Position numbers and translations under genes: made by a program | Origin: Phyto melanocephala | Taxonomy: Eukaryota > Arthropoda > Insecta > Diptera > Rhinophoridae | Direction: 5' to 3' | Assembly: GCA_941918925.1 (NCBI GenBank) | Contig: OW799233.1 | Coordinates: 84,574,055-84,638,054 of the forward strand | Length of the DNA stretch: 64,000 nt | Notes under the pieces: generated by a model | The model's input: only the letters and a program-made list of their open reading frames with translations | Databases searched by the model: none | Told to the model about the DNA's origin: nothing | Shown: one piece after another, positions 1 through 11,023 of the stretch | Layout: each line of letters begins with the position of its first letter | Numbering within the stretch: the first letter of the stretch is position 1

Positions 1-46
1 TACACACGCACACACAGACAGACAGAGTTTCACTTTTATATACATA
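1..46 (-). mobile_element. 5' terminal fragment of a Helitron-like element
   Basis: Read on the minus strand, this piece is the 5' end of the same family as 47-929: TATATAAAAGTGAAACTCTG followed by a degenerate TG tract. It stops directly against the CTAG 3' end of the next copy at position 47, so two copies lie head-to-tail. The remainder lies before the window. Confidence 0.6.
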
Positions 47-866
47 CTAGCCAAACCCGGCGCGCGTTGCTACGCCCCTTAATGTATCAAAATGCATTCT
101 GAATTTTAATTGAATATCAAGTGAAAAAACCTAAAAATTTTATTTTTTATGGGCGTGGCATTGCCCACTTTTCTAGTCGCGAAATTGTAAGGTCATAACA
201 GCTCAATATGTGTGCAAAGTTTCAGAAGAATTGGACCAGTGCAAGTACCTCAAAATTAAAATTGTTTTTATGGGCGTGGCCCTGCCCACTTTTTTTATCA
301 CGAAATTGTAAAGTCATAACAGCTCAATATGTGTGCAAAGTTTCAGAATAATCGGTCAAGTGCAAGTACTTCAAAATGATACCTTTTTTTTATGGGCGTG
401 GCACTGCCCACTTTTCTAATCACGAAATTATTTAGTCATGACAGCTCAATATGTGTGCAAAGTTTCAGAAAAATCAGTCTGGTGCAAATACCTCAAAATT
501 ATAGCCTTTTTTTATGGGCGTGGCCCCGCCCACTTTTTTAGTCTTAAAATTATAAAGTCACGACAGCTTAATATGTGTGCACAGTTTCAGAAAAATCGGT
601 CCAGTGCAAGTGCCTCAAAATTAAAACTTTTTTAGGGGTGTGGCCCCGCCCACTTTTCTTATCACGAAATTATTTAGTCATGACAGCTCGATATGTGTAC
701 AAAGTTTCAGAAAAATCGGTCAAGTGCAAGTAGCTAAAACTGATAACTAATTTTTTATGGGCGTGGCCCCGCCCACTTTTTTTCATCCATAAACACTCCC
801 CGGTATGTGTACAACAACTTACCAAAGTTTGAGCCCGATCGGTTTTACAGTTTCAGAGTCTATAGC

Positions 867-909
<43 letters not shown>

Positions 910-929
910 TTCACTTTTATATATATAGA
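47..929 (-). mobile_element. non-autonomous Helitron-like element, copy 1
   Basis: On the minus strand it begins TCTATATATATAAAAGTG next to a flanking A and ends GGTTTGGCTAG next to a flanking T. This is the Helitron rule: 5' TC, 3' CTRR, insertion between A and T, no target duplication. A GC-rich stretch (CGTAGCAACGCGCGCCGGG) lies just inside the 3' end, where Helitrons carry a hairpin; the visible stem is short. The body is six direct repeats of about 121 bp starting near 151, 272, 393, 516, 636 and 759, each with the palindrome TGGGC..GCCCA. A (CA)n tract lies just inside the 5' end. No coding capacity is seen, so replication would depend on a Rep/helicase made elsewhere. Family identity is inferred from termini. 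Confidence 0.72.
872..905. repeat. (AC)n microsatellite inside Helitron copy 1
   Basis: A nearly pure AC dinucleotide run of about 34 bp just inside the 5' end of the element. The same position holds a shorter CA/TG tract in the copies at 9638 and 21616, so the tract is a family feature of variable length. Confidence 0.9.
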
Positions 930-3693
930 TATTCATAGATAGATGTGTATGAAACAAAAGTTAGCATTAAATATGTACGACAAAGTATTGGAAAAGTATT
1001 TGTATGGACTGGCAATCTTGGCAATAAAAGTTATTAATTTATTTTATATATTGTTCAACGAACCTACATAAGTATATCTCTTCTATTAGTAATTCGCTTT
1101 TAATTGTTTTTCTTTAATACGTATTAAAATTATGTCTTTTCTTTAATTGTATATGCTGTTTTGTTATTACTGTTTTTAATCTGCACTCCTCATTATGTTT
1201 GTTAAATAATTTAAAATTAATTTGTTTTTAATTTTGTTAAATTTTTTATTATTATTACCGTTTTTTATGTACATCCGTCCATTTTGAACTTCACCACATT
1301 CATCCCCAAACTAAATTTCTAAAATATGAAGCAAACAACTACTGTTTTGACAACAATGTAGTTGACATTACGAATAGGAATATTCTAGAACTCATTCCTT
1401 ATTAATTAGATTTTGTTTAACATAATTAAACTAATAAATTTTGTAAAATTTTTTCAAACGCAATTTTTTTTATTTCGTATTACCCAGATTCAAATAAATT
1501 TCTTTAAAAAATTTCAATTCAAAGACAACTTAAAAATTTTAATAATAAAAATTTCATTATTTTACTTATAAAACAATCATTTAAATTTATCATTGACTAT
1601 AGCGTAACTAAAGATAATGTAAATGTCTTTTTATTTTAAATGCCAAATTCACAAACATTATTAAAGCGTTTATAAAACTGATTTTCTATGGGCACTTGAT
1701 CATTTTTATGAATAAGGCCGTAAAGCTACAAGTACTTAAAAAACCTTAAAATGACAAAATTGTTTGTTTAAAAGATAATTATGTATGAAATCATAAAATG
1801 TTTGATTATGCGAAATGACAGATCTTAAGTTATAGTTTTATGTGTGTGTATGAAATTTTCTTAAAAGTTCTATGGTTTAAAACTCTCTCTTTAACAGTAA
1901 ATAATAAAATATTTTTAAAATTATGTTTATATAAAAACAAATTCGGGAACACAGGGCCGATAAAGTTTAGTTATTTTTATAGTTTAAATAGTGTTAAAAT
2001 TATTTTATTTCTATAATTATAATTTTTAACTAAGTAATTTGCAATAGATTTTTAATTAAATATCCATTATTATTGACAACATCATAGTAGTTGTAAAATA
2101 TCATAAGTGTAAAAATGTTAATAATATCTAAATAAAAATATGTGTAGTTTGTAAGTAGGATTTTTTTAAGTGCATAAGAAAAACATCAGGTTTAATTGTT
2201 GTTTTATTAAAAAAAAAAACTATATAAATAAAGAAATAACAAACATTTATATCATAACTTTAACACATTTAACAAAAGCAACAAATACGTATACGAACAA
2301 CAAAAAATTGTATTTGTATTGTAACAAAAACAAAAAATAATAAAAACAACCCTCTTTAGTAAGTATTAAAAAAAAAAAATTATCATTATGAGTTAAAGCA
2401 AAATTGATAAGCAAACACAAAAATATTTATAAATGTATAAGGTTAGTGCATTATTTGAAAGAACTTTAGTTGTAACTACATTAAATTTTAATTTTGAACG
2501 AAGTTTAGTTTTTCTGTAAAAACAGAACATCTTAAAAAAAGAAAATCCTAATTAAACTAGCAAATATTTTAGCACAAATTTATTGTTTTCCTTTTTTTAT
2601 TTATATCTTTTAATTTTGTCAATTGTAACAGAATAATAAATAAGAAAAAAACATGGGCATATCCCACTCGCGATCTTAAATTTTAAGAAATGTAAAATAA
2701 AAATCTTAATTGATAAAAAAAAATTGCAGAATTTTTTATAACAAAATAAACCTGCATTCCATGTAAAATTAATAATAATAAAAAAAAACACAAATTAAGA
2801 ATAAAAATTACAAATCGAATTTTTATCATGAACTGTAAATGTATTAAAAATAAAAATCCAATTTAGAAATAATTTAACTTTTAGTAAATAAATAAAATGA
2901 ATACAAATGTACTTTAGTTTCGCAATATGTTAAAACAACAGCATTTTATTATAATAAAATAATACGAAATAAAACAAAATAAATAAATATGTTAATACAA
3001 AGAAGAAAAAAATGCAAACAAAAAAAAAAAAAAAAAAAAGATCAATAAAATTCTTATTTTAAAATGTAATTAAAATTAAACTTGCGTTTTTGTCTGCTTG
3101 TCACCACTTCACGAATGATTCTTGGATAGTAAGCCATTTTAAACTTTGCGCATAAAAAACATTTATGCTAAAACACTGCAGAAAAATACTGCATAATAAA
3201 TAATAGTAATCCAATTACCAAGCTGCTTAATTTTTAATAAGTAAAATTTCCATAAGGAGAAGATATAAGCTCGTAAATTAGCACATGGTGTGTTATTATG
3301 CATAACACCATTTAAGTACAAGTAATAAATGTTCAATTCACAACCCCTTATAGTATTCTGCATTGTCCATTGAAATACAGTTTTGAGTTATTTACTTGTG
3401 AACACAATTTCTATCAGTTATATCGTTGTATGGTCAAATATCAATTAATAATTAACTAAATCAGGATTGGGTCCTTTTGTCTTATACCAATATTAAGGGG
3501 GCTGAAATGGGTACATTGTTAATTACTAGATTGAATGCATAAATAAATTGTAAGACATTTTGTAATGGCGGCCATCATGGACTTTAATTTTTTTTATTTC
3601 TGATAATCTGCTAGTTAGGTTCTTTCTTGTGATACCCATCTTAATCCTTTCTGTTGTCAAGAAGCTGAAAAAATCAATTTTCGCTTGTAAATT
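930..3693. other. AT-rich stretch without recognisable gene
   Basis: Strongly AT-rich sequence with many short A and T runs, including about 20 consecutive A near 3020. Reading frames are short and of low complexity. From about 3470 the text (AATGGCGGCCATC) weakly resembles sequence near 18110, suggesting an old unclassified repeat joined to the DINE fragment that follows. Confidence 0.5.
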
Positions 3694-3913
3694 TTAGCGA
3701 TTCATTCCCAGATATTTGCAAAAGATTGATACCACATACAAACTCTAAAAGTTGATTTCAACCAACACACGGACAGATGGATACGCAGACATGTCTCAAT
3801 CGATTCCACTAGCCGTAAGCTTTCAGCTTTATGGGGGGTCGAAAATAAATATTGTAGAAATCACAAACGGATTTACAAATATATACCCTTCGCGACCACA
3901 GGTAAAGGGTATA
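3694..3913 (-). mobile_element. DINE-1-like family A fragment, 5' part
   Basis: Matches the family A copies at 10786 and 12260 through GCGATTCATTCCCAGATATT, the AACACACGGACAGA block, a variant of the CCCATAAAGTATATA block (mutated here) and the closing ACCACAGGTAAAGGGTATA. The right end is the element's 5' end on the minus strand. The 3' half with the hairpin is missing. This is the most diverged family A copy in the window. Confidence 0.65.
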
Positions 3914-3940
3914 AAAACTGATTTTTTTTAATTGTTCATA

Positions 3941-4247
3941 AAGGCCATGACTGACTATCAGATTTAGTCGTTCGATATGTCAAAAATTGTATGTGTGTTC
4001 AGAAAGTGTGATAGTGTGGACACAAAGTGCACATGTGTGACAGATTTTTTGACAAGTGTGTCCGATTTGATAATCTTTTGAAAATTTTCATAAAATAATA
4101 GTTTCTGTGCGATCAGAGTTGCTTTTTCTAAGCAAGTATGACAGTGTGGCATCCAATAACACATTTTGTTGCGATGTAGGACAGAAAACTATCAGATTTT
4201 TATTTGACATAATCGCACGACTTTGTAGGATAGTCAGTCATGGCCTT
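3941..4247. mobile_element. 307-bp MITE with 19-bp terminal inverted repeats
   Basis: Both ends carry AAGGCCATGACTGACTATC as a perfect inverted repeat, flanked on both sides by TA (3939-3940 and 4248-4249), which fits a TA target duplication. The interior codes for nothing recognisable and has several GTGTGA/GTGTGG motifs. A TA duplication fits Tc1/mariner-type mobilisation, but the family is not recognised. It starts 28 bp after the preceding DINE fragment. Confidence 0.75.
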
Positions 4248-4425
4248 TAGTAATAATTTTTAGTATGTTTAATGATTAATATTAAATCTAACTCTTATAA
4301 CAAAATTATCACAACTTGTAACGATAAATTTTACGTTTATGTCATCAAATTTGTATGCTTCTGGTTTAAAACTAACTAGAGGAAAAGATACGGTTAAAAA
4401 CACTCACTAAGCGTTTTATTAGTGG

Positions 4426-4491
4426 ATGTGTTACACCAAAAAATAATCAAAATTCCTTGTTTTTCCATCAATCATTGTCGGTGTAACACAT
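4426..4491. repeat. 66-bp inverted repeat
   Basis: ATGTGTTACACC at 4426-4437 is perfectly inverted as GGTGTAACACAT at 4480-4491 around an AT-rich 42-bp spacer. It could be a tiny MITE or a cruciform-forming palindrome. No target duplication is clear. Confidence 0.55.
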
Positions 4492-4608
4492 ATAAAGTGC
4501 TATTAAGCTCTTATAAACCGTTAATAACTTTAAAATATTTATTGTAACTTCAACTCTACTTTAAACCTTTAATAGTTAACATATAAAGCTGTGAACACAT
4601 GTTTTCAT

Positions 4609-5013
4609 ATCGCTGACTTAATATGCAAACCTGCTAAATCCACTTTTTAAGTAAATTGAGATTTTGATGCTGTGTGGAAAACAAAAATATATCTCGTCGA
4701 CCAGCATGTAGTTTTTCTTTAATTTAAGTCTTGAAGTGTTTTGTTTGTTTTGATAAGAACAATTGCTAAATCCTCTCACAGAAAATGTTTTGCAAGGAAA
4801 ACTGCTAAATCCAGTACATTATTAGTTCAGTATTCATTAATAACTTCTATTTTTTTTTTTATAAATTGTAGTCATACATGAAAAATGTCATAAAATAAAC
4901 CAACTATATTTTTGATTTTCCTCTTAAGCTACAAATATGAAATATAAGAAGTTTTCTGTCTCTCCTGCAAAATTTGCTGAAAGGGAGTTAGCAGGTTTGC
5001 ATTTTAAGCCGAT
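4609..5013. mobile_element. about 405-bp MITE-like element with inverted ends
   Basis: ATGCAAACCTGCTAA at 4623-4637 is exactly inverted as TTAGCAGGTTTGCAT at 4988-5002. Imperfect matching continues outward to ATCG (4609) and CGAT (5013). The motif TGCTAAATCC occurs near 4632, 4765 and 4804, all on the plus strand, giving sub-terminal and internal repeats of the TIR core. No coding capacity and no certain target duplication; class not assigned. Confidence 0.6.
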
Positions 5014-7049
5014 GTTTTTTTAACGTCTTTTAAGTGTCAAACAGGACAAAATTTATATAAAAAATTAAAATGAATGTGATTAATTAAATTTTAACAATCG
5101 ACAAGTTACTACATAGAAATTATTTTAAAATATGTACATATGTGCATAATTCTTAGATAATTTTTTATAAATATTAAACAACCAACAACAACTTTTTCGG
5201 TATTTACATACTTGTTGTACTTGTTCACAAAAATATTATTTAGACCATTGTTCTAACATCCTTTTATTTGTTTTTTGTTCGTGAAAAAAGACAATATGGC
5301 TTCTTTACAATACTTAGTTGTTTAAATTGCTGCTAAGTAATTTTATTCTATTAGTGACTACTTAGATAGTCTTTTTAAAAATGACATTAAAAATAACACA
5401 GTGTTGTCAACAAGCAACTACAGAAGTAACAAAATGTTTAATGAGTAAAATCATTTTACTAAACGTTTATAAATAATATTTATTATAATTGGTTTATAAG
5501 ACAAAAAGTGCTTAATAACTAATGTAAACATAAAACCAACGATAAGATACCTTCATGAATTAGGCCTATTAACAAAACTAACTTTCAGTAAGCTTAAACT
5601 GAAGTTTTAACTATAAATTAAAAATGTTCGTTAACAATAGACAAGAGTTAGTTAACTTGTAGTTATCAATTATTATGAATAAATTTCAAAAAGAAGCAGA
5701 AATGTATACATAAATATAAATTTTTAATGTGCACCCATCTGCCAATAAATTTATTATATATAAAAAATTTTTAGGTATATGTAATTATAATTTAAGCATG
5801 AGCCAAAAGAAAAAAGAATTCGGTAAGTTCTGTATCAGGTAAATTAAAATGATCCATTTGACTTCTGTAGTTTTATTTTCTTTTCATACCATAAGAAATA
5901 TTTACTTTATATAAATTATACAAATGTGTAAATCTTTTTAATCGTAGAGGCGTCTTTCAATTGTTTAAAAATAGCAAAAAAAATAATATATTTATATTCA
6001 AACATCAAATATTTTTTTCCAGTTAAGAACTAAAACGCCAAATAGTACTCGGTTCAATTTAACTGAAATTTGGCTAAATAATCTAAAAGTTATAAGATAA
6101 CTGAACTTTGTGTTAATGGGTTTTGGCTAACCAAGGTTTGAGTTTAGTGGTAACTGTAGGTTTTTTTATTGTTAACGTCCCTTAGACAGTTAATTTCTGT
6201 ATAAAGATCCTTAAATCTAATTATGATTAAAACATCTACTTAAGGTAATATTTTCATTTTCGCAACGCTGCTTGGCACCACTGGTTAATGATATAAAAAG
6301 TATGCATACAAACACTTTTCTTAATATTAAAATCGTATGTATTTTTGTCATCTGGCTTACAACATATTTATCTATTTATCTAAGACCAACATAAACAATG
6401 AATATGTAAAATAATTGTAATTTTTCAACTTTGGAGAAGTTCCTTACACAGTATTTTTATGAATAAGAAAACCGTAGTTTTTATTATTTTTTTACTTAAA
6501 AATTATAATTGATTCCGAGCATAAAGAGGACTCTCGTTTAAATAACCGTTAGTTCTTAACACATTTTTAAAATAATGATGGCGCTCAAATCACTTAATAT
6601 TTTTCGGGTGCTTGTCTACACTGTATTTTATTTACTGTTTGGCTTGTGCCACTACTAAGAGGGAATTAAAAAAAAAATCCTTTTTTCTCTACACTTTTAA
6701 TTCTAAAAATTTAAGAAAATTTTTGCTGTTATTATTATGTATTGCTGTAAATGTGAGGATATATATTTGATAAATTAAGATAACTTAATAAATTTGTCAA
6801 AATCTATTAATTATTATTATGCATTAAAACAAGCAACCGCTAGACATCTTACAAACTGACAAAACATATTTGTTTGCAAATATAAATACACAAATCCAAC
6901 TATGAGAGATATAAAAATTTTTCTTTTCCGGCTGGTTGTTGTATTAGATAATCTCATATGTTCTCATAATGCCACTACTCTCCACTAGAGTTGACTAAAT
7001 TTAAATGTGCATTCGGTTATATGCCACAATTGTCATCTGTAAGTTATGT
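5014..7049. other. AT-rich stretch without recognisable gene
   Basis: No open frame with protein-like composition, no terminal repeats and no RNA gene were recognised before the tRNA. Sequence complexity is higher than in the poly-A/T tracts, so it may be ordinary intergenic DNA. Confidence 0.5.
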
Positions 7050-7122
7050 GCCCGGGTAGCTCAGTCGGTAGAGCATTGGACTTTTAATCCAAGGGTCCAG
7101 GGTTCAAGTCCCTGCTCGGGCG
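7050..7122 (+). tRNA. tRNA-Lys-TTT: tRNA-Lys (anticodon TTT)
   Basis: A complete 73-nt cloverleaf. The acceptor stem GCCCGGG pairs with CTCGGGC with one G-U pair, followed by discriminator G at 7122. The anticodon stem TTGGA/TCCAA encloses loop CTTTTAA with anticodon TTT at 7083-7085, reading lysine AAA (and AAG by wobble). The T stem CAGGG/CCCTG encloses TTCAAGT. The internal RNA polymerase III promoter is intact: A box TAGCTCAGTCGG near 7057 and B box GGTTCAAGTCC at 7101-7111. There is no intron, and CCA is not encoded, as expected in eukaryotes. A T8 terminator follows at 7131. Nothing suggests a pseudogene. It stands alone in this window. Confidence 0.96.
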
Positions 7123-7128
7123 TGATCT

Positions 7129-7198
7129 TATTTTTTTTATTTTTTAATTGAAAACTATACAATTATTTTTTTTATTTTTTAATTGAAAAATATACAAA
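7129..7198. repeat. 35-bp tandem duplication containing the Pol III terminator
   Basis: The unit starting TATTTTTTTTATTTTTTAAT at 7129 recurs at 7164 with only about one or two changes, so the terminator and the following ATTGAAAA segment are present twice. Confidence 0.8.
7131..7138 (+). terminator. RNA polymerase III T8 terminator of tRNA-Lys
   Basis: Eight T residues begin 9 nt after the tRNA 3' end, the usual distance for Pol III termination. The surrounding block is tandemly repeated, giving a second T8 run at 7166. Confidence 0.85.
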
Positions 7199-8879
7199 TA
7201 AATAATTCTTATGATTGACATTATTCTTCGGTTTCTTTCTATACAAAATTTTAATTTTTTTGACTTCCATATACATACCATTTTGTGTTAAAAATGGGTT
7301 TGTATAGTCATTAGAAGCACTTATGCTTTGGTTACAGTTCCTTAGTGATTATTAATTGAAACAAAAAAAGGAAAAACTGTATGTATATTAACTGAAATTA
7401 TTTAAGCTTGAGGTATTTTAATTATTTAAATAATATCTTTAATTTTTATTGATTCTCCCAACACTTCGCTACTCCGTTGTGTAGCAGCGTCAGGAAATAT
7501 TTGTTTTGATTTTTTGTAAAGTTTTTTTTTTTTTTTTGTATTACAAGTTATTGGGCACATTTCAGGTCACATGATATTTTATATTTAAAATACGCGTTGT
7601 TGATCAATAGAAACAAATTTTAAAACTAAAATAGAAAATATAGTTAAAAACGTGACATTTGTTGTAGTGATTTACATTTTCTAATCGATGCAACAATCAC
7701 AGTGCGGCGTTTTTGCTATCAATCAGCATCGTGGGCAATGTGTTAATTTTGACTTGATAAACGTAACAACCCTAATAAGTCTAACTTTTTTGTAACATTC
7801 TAAGAGCTAGCAAATAAACTTTTGAGGATCATTAATTATTATTAATTAATTATAACTACACCATTCATTGAAATTGAAAAAATTCCAAATAAAATTAGGA
7901 TTTTGTATTTAAAATGAGCCTTTTTATTTCATATGGTTGCCAGAATACCCCAAGAAAACTGGTTAATTTGGATATAGCTTTTTTAAATACTAGTTGTTAT
8001 TAGAGTGTGGTGTGTAAGTAAGTGTACTCACCTCACACATATTCAAAGAAGTTTTATATGTACGCCCAGTACGTCCTTCGCTACGTATCAAAAATTCATT
8101 ATAGATTGTTTTAAGGGGAGTAAAAATACGTTGTAACTTTTTTCCTATTGCCATTCCGCTCAAAGATAAATGCTGTTCAAAATGAACCAAAATTCAGTTT
8201 TTACCAGTTTTATCCCTTAAAACTAAAAATTTCCAAAAAGTAACAGACACCTATCCAATTATTTTTAACAAGCTCTTTGGTCTATTCTGAATTTTTGTGA
8301 TATCTTTATTGAGCCCGGAGATACTGAGTAACCGATTTTACCCGTAAACCGCTCGACGGATTTTGTGCAAACTTCACATAAACTATCTAATAAATAGTCC
8401 GAACACAGCCTAAGCATTTGGTTCGGATAGGTGAGCCCGTTCTTGAGTTATAAAATTACAACGAAAAGTGTAACTTTAAGAAAAACCTAAATGGTATTTT
8501 TTATCTTATTATGATATACGTATTGTAGATCATTAAATTTATGACTATGGGTTTTTCTCAATCTAAAGAATTTTACCATGATTTACTTATTGGGAAACTG
8601 AAAAACTTTTTTTCATTTACAAATACTTCGACCAAATTTATATCATATCTTTTAATCCGCATACAATCAGTATTTGTGAATAGCGTATGGACTGATAGCT
8701 AATCACTTATTAGGAAAGTTCCTCAGGAATCTATTTAAGGGTCACTCTTATTTTTTCCAAAAAACTTTCTAATTGCAAAATCCACTTATATGCAGTTAAC
8801 GTGCAACTTATTTTAAGAAGATCAGTTAAAATATGGCTTTAGAGATATATTCTGCCTAAATAATTAAATTAATTTAAAC
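7199..8879. other. stretch without recognisable gene
   Basis: AT-rich sequence. Around 8300-8470 a more complex segment (GAGATACTGAGTAACCGATTTT) reads like dispersed-repeat text, but only one copy is visible here and no ends are definable. No gene was recognised. Confidence 0.45.
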
Positions 8880-9335
8880 GGAACTTATCTTTAGTGCTAA
8901 AGGTCTCTGTTTTAATCCGCTCAAATCTAAATGCATTGTAATATTTAGGAAAAGTTTAAAAAAATTCAAATTGTTGACAGAGCAAAGAACCTTGGAGTGG
9001 CTTTCAATAGCAGATTGACGTGGACTAATTCCGTGAACTCAATGGTTGGTCAAACATTGAAGGTTTGATCATATTTCTTCTGTTCCCACTAAACTTAATG
9101 GAGTCTCCTTCAAGAGTCTGATGAAAATTCGTACTTCCATATATCAACACAAAATAATAAATTTACAACCACCCAAATATATATTTTACAAAATACCCTT
9201 CTTCCAATCGCTACGTAACCGTAACATTATCTTGCCCCGACATCAATGTCTAGTTTCTAAATAGCGGTTTTATGTACATGCCGCTCGTCCTTGGAACAAT
9301 CTTCCACTAAGTCAACAACTATGCAGCAGTAAATA
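8880..9335 (+). pseudogene. degenerate non-LTR retrotransposon fragment (reverse transcriptase C-terminal region)
   Basis: Conceptual translation in shifting frames gives SKCIVIF, then VDRAKNLGVAFNSRLTWTNS, the typical post-catalytic LINE segment (K-N-LGV-FN--L-W--). Further on come RNRNIILPRHQCLVSK and FYVHAARPWNNLP, a common C-terminal LINE signature. The pieces lie in different frames with stops, and the stretch around 9060-9130 is compressed, so it is a dead copy. It resembles the fragment at 12507 in domain region but is not a duplicate of it. Assignment to a clade is not possible by eye. Confidence 0.6.
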
Positions 9336-9570
9336 AATAAATTTTTAATAAAGAGAAAATTTTGTTCAAGGAAAAATATGTTCAAGAAACTTACTTTTAT
9401 TTTCTAATTGAATTTAGTCCATATTTGAGAAATTTGGATAAAATTATCAAGTTTGCGACTAGTGTAAAGAATAATGTTGTGAATTGCATGTAATGTTTTC
9501 CTTGTTAGCTCTTCCTTTATGTTAAAACCTATTATAGTAGTAGTATAGTATATACATATGTATTAAAAAA

Positions 9571-11023
9571 CAAGTAACAGTGCTATACCCTTCACAACGT
9601 GTAGTCACGCAATAACAATTGTTTTTATCACCATTCATCTATCTATATATAAAAGTGAAACTCTGTGTGTGTGTGTGTGTTAGCTATAGACTCCGAAACT
9701 GTAAAACTGATCGGACTCAAACTTTGGCAAGTTGTTGTACACATTCCAGGGAGTGTTTATGGGTGGAAAAAAGTGGGCGGGCCACGCCCTTACAAAATTA
9801 GTTATCAGTTTTAGCTACTCGCACTTGACCCATTTTTCTAAAATTTTGCATACATATCGAGCTGTCATGACTAAATAATTTCGTGATAATAAAAGTGGGC
9901 GGGGCCACGCCCCTAAAATAGTTTTAATTTTGAGGTACCTGCACTGGACCGATTTTTCTGAAACTTTGCACACATATTGAGCTGTCATGACTTTGAAATT
10001 TCGTGATTAGAAAAGTGGGTAGTGCCACGCCCATAAAAGAAAGTTATAAAATTCAGCTACTTGAGCTTCACCGATTTTTCTGAAACTTTTAACACATATT
10101 GAGCTGTCAGTCCGGACTATACAATTTATTGATTATAAAAGTGGGCAATGTCACGCCCATAAAAAATATTATTATTTTCAGCTACTTAGACTTTACCGAA
10201 TTTTCTGAAACTTTGCACACATATTGAGCTGTCAAACTATACAGTTTCGTAATTAGAAAAGTGGGCAGTGCCACGCTCATTAAAAAAGTTATAATTTTTA
10301 GCTTTATGCACTTGATATTCAATTAAAATTCAGAATGCATTTTTATTCATTAAGGGGCGAAGCAACGCATGCCGGGCTTTTCTAGTCTCATATAAAATAC
10401 GTACATACATGTAAAAAACATATATTTAAAAAAACAATACCATTATAAAATTATAAATTGAGTTTACGTATGTATGTTTCTAAAAATATAAACTTACAAA
10501 AGAAAAAATAAAAAAAAATATATATTAACAACAAAAAAAAAAAAAAAACAATAAAAAAAATTAAAAAATTTTTTTTTTTTTTTAAATTTAAGAAAAAATA
10601 AAAAATATATAAATAATATATAAAATAAAAAATTTTTTTTGGCTCAGCTGGGATTTGATGCCACGTTTACTCTAACCAGTATATACATATGTATATTTTT
10701 ATTATAATTGTAAAAAACGAGGTGGTCGTGGTTTTTTGCTCATATCTCAGAAAGTTATGGGGCGATTGTGCTGAATTTCAATAGCGATTCATTCCCGGAT
10801 ATTTCCAAGAGATTGATACTATTCTCAGATCTGAGGAACATATAGTTGCTTATAAAAGTTGATTTCTACCAACACAGGGACAGACGGTCAGGGCTTAATC
10901 GACTCCTCTATTCGTAAGCTTTCAGAAAATATATACTTTATGGGGTCGGAATTGAAAATTGTAGAAATTACAAACGGAAATACAAAGTATATATACCCTT
11001 GTGCACCACAGGTTAAGGGTATA
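9571..11023 (-). mobile_element. DINE-1-like family A copy, interrupted by a Helitron
   Basis: The plus-strand left edge CAAGTAACAGTGCTATA is the element's 3' end, and the right edge ACCACAGGTTAAGGGTATA is its 5' end. Landmarks in between match the other copies: TTCACAACGTGTAGTC, an A/T-only domain, the tRNA-like block at 10640-10685, GAGGTGGTCGTGG, the CTTTATGGGGTCGG block. Unlike full copies, it goes straight from AGTGCTATA to CCCTTCAC, so the 3' hairpin has been deleted. A 748-bp Helitron sits at 9638-10385, leaving about 705 bp of its own sequence. Confidence 0.8.
9638..10385 (+). mobile_element. non-autonomous Helitron-like element, copy 2, with known empty site
   Basis: Begins TCTATCTATATATAAAAGTG, then a (TG)n tract, then five repeats of about 121 bp with the palindrome GTGGGC..GCCAC near 9774, 9895, 10016, 10140 and 10260, and ends CATGCCGGGCTTTTCTAG. 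The left flank CACCATTCA and right flank TCTCATA together rebuild the uninterrupted family A text seen at 11788-11800 and 14218-14230. Insertion was therefore exactly between A and T without duplication, as Helitrons do. No open frame is present. Confidence 0.85.

Noticed and set aside
10640..10685. TGGCTCAGCTGG as a Pol III A box on the plus strand
   Set aside because: It matches the A-box consensus, but the better tRNA resemblance (D arm then T arm in correct order) is on the other strand, so the plus-strand match is probably the complement of the T-arm/acceptor part.
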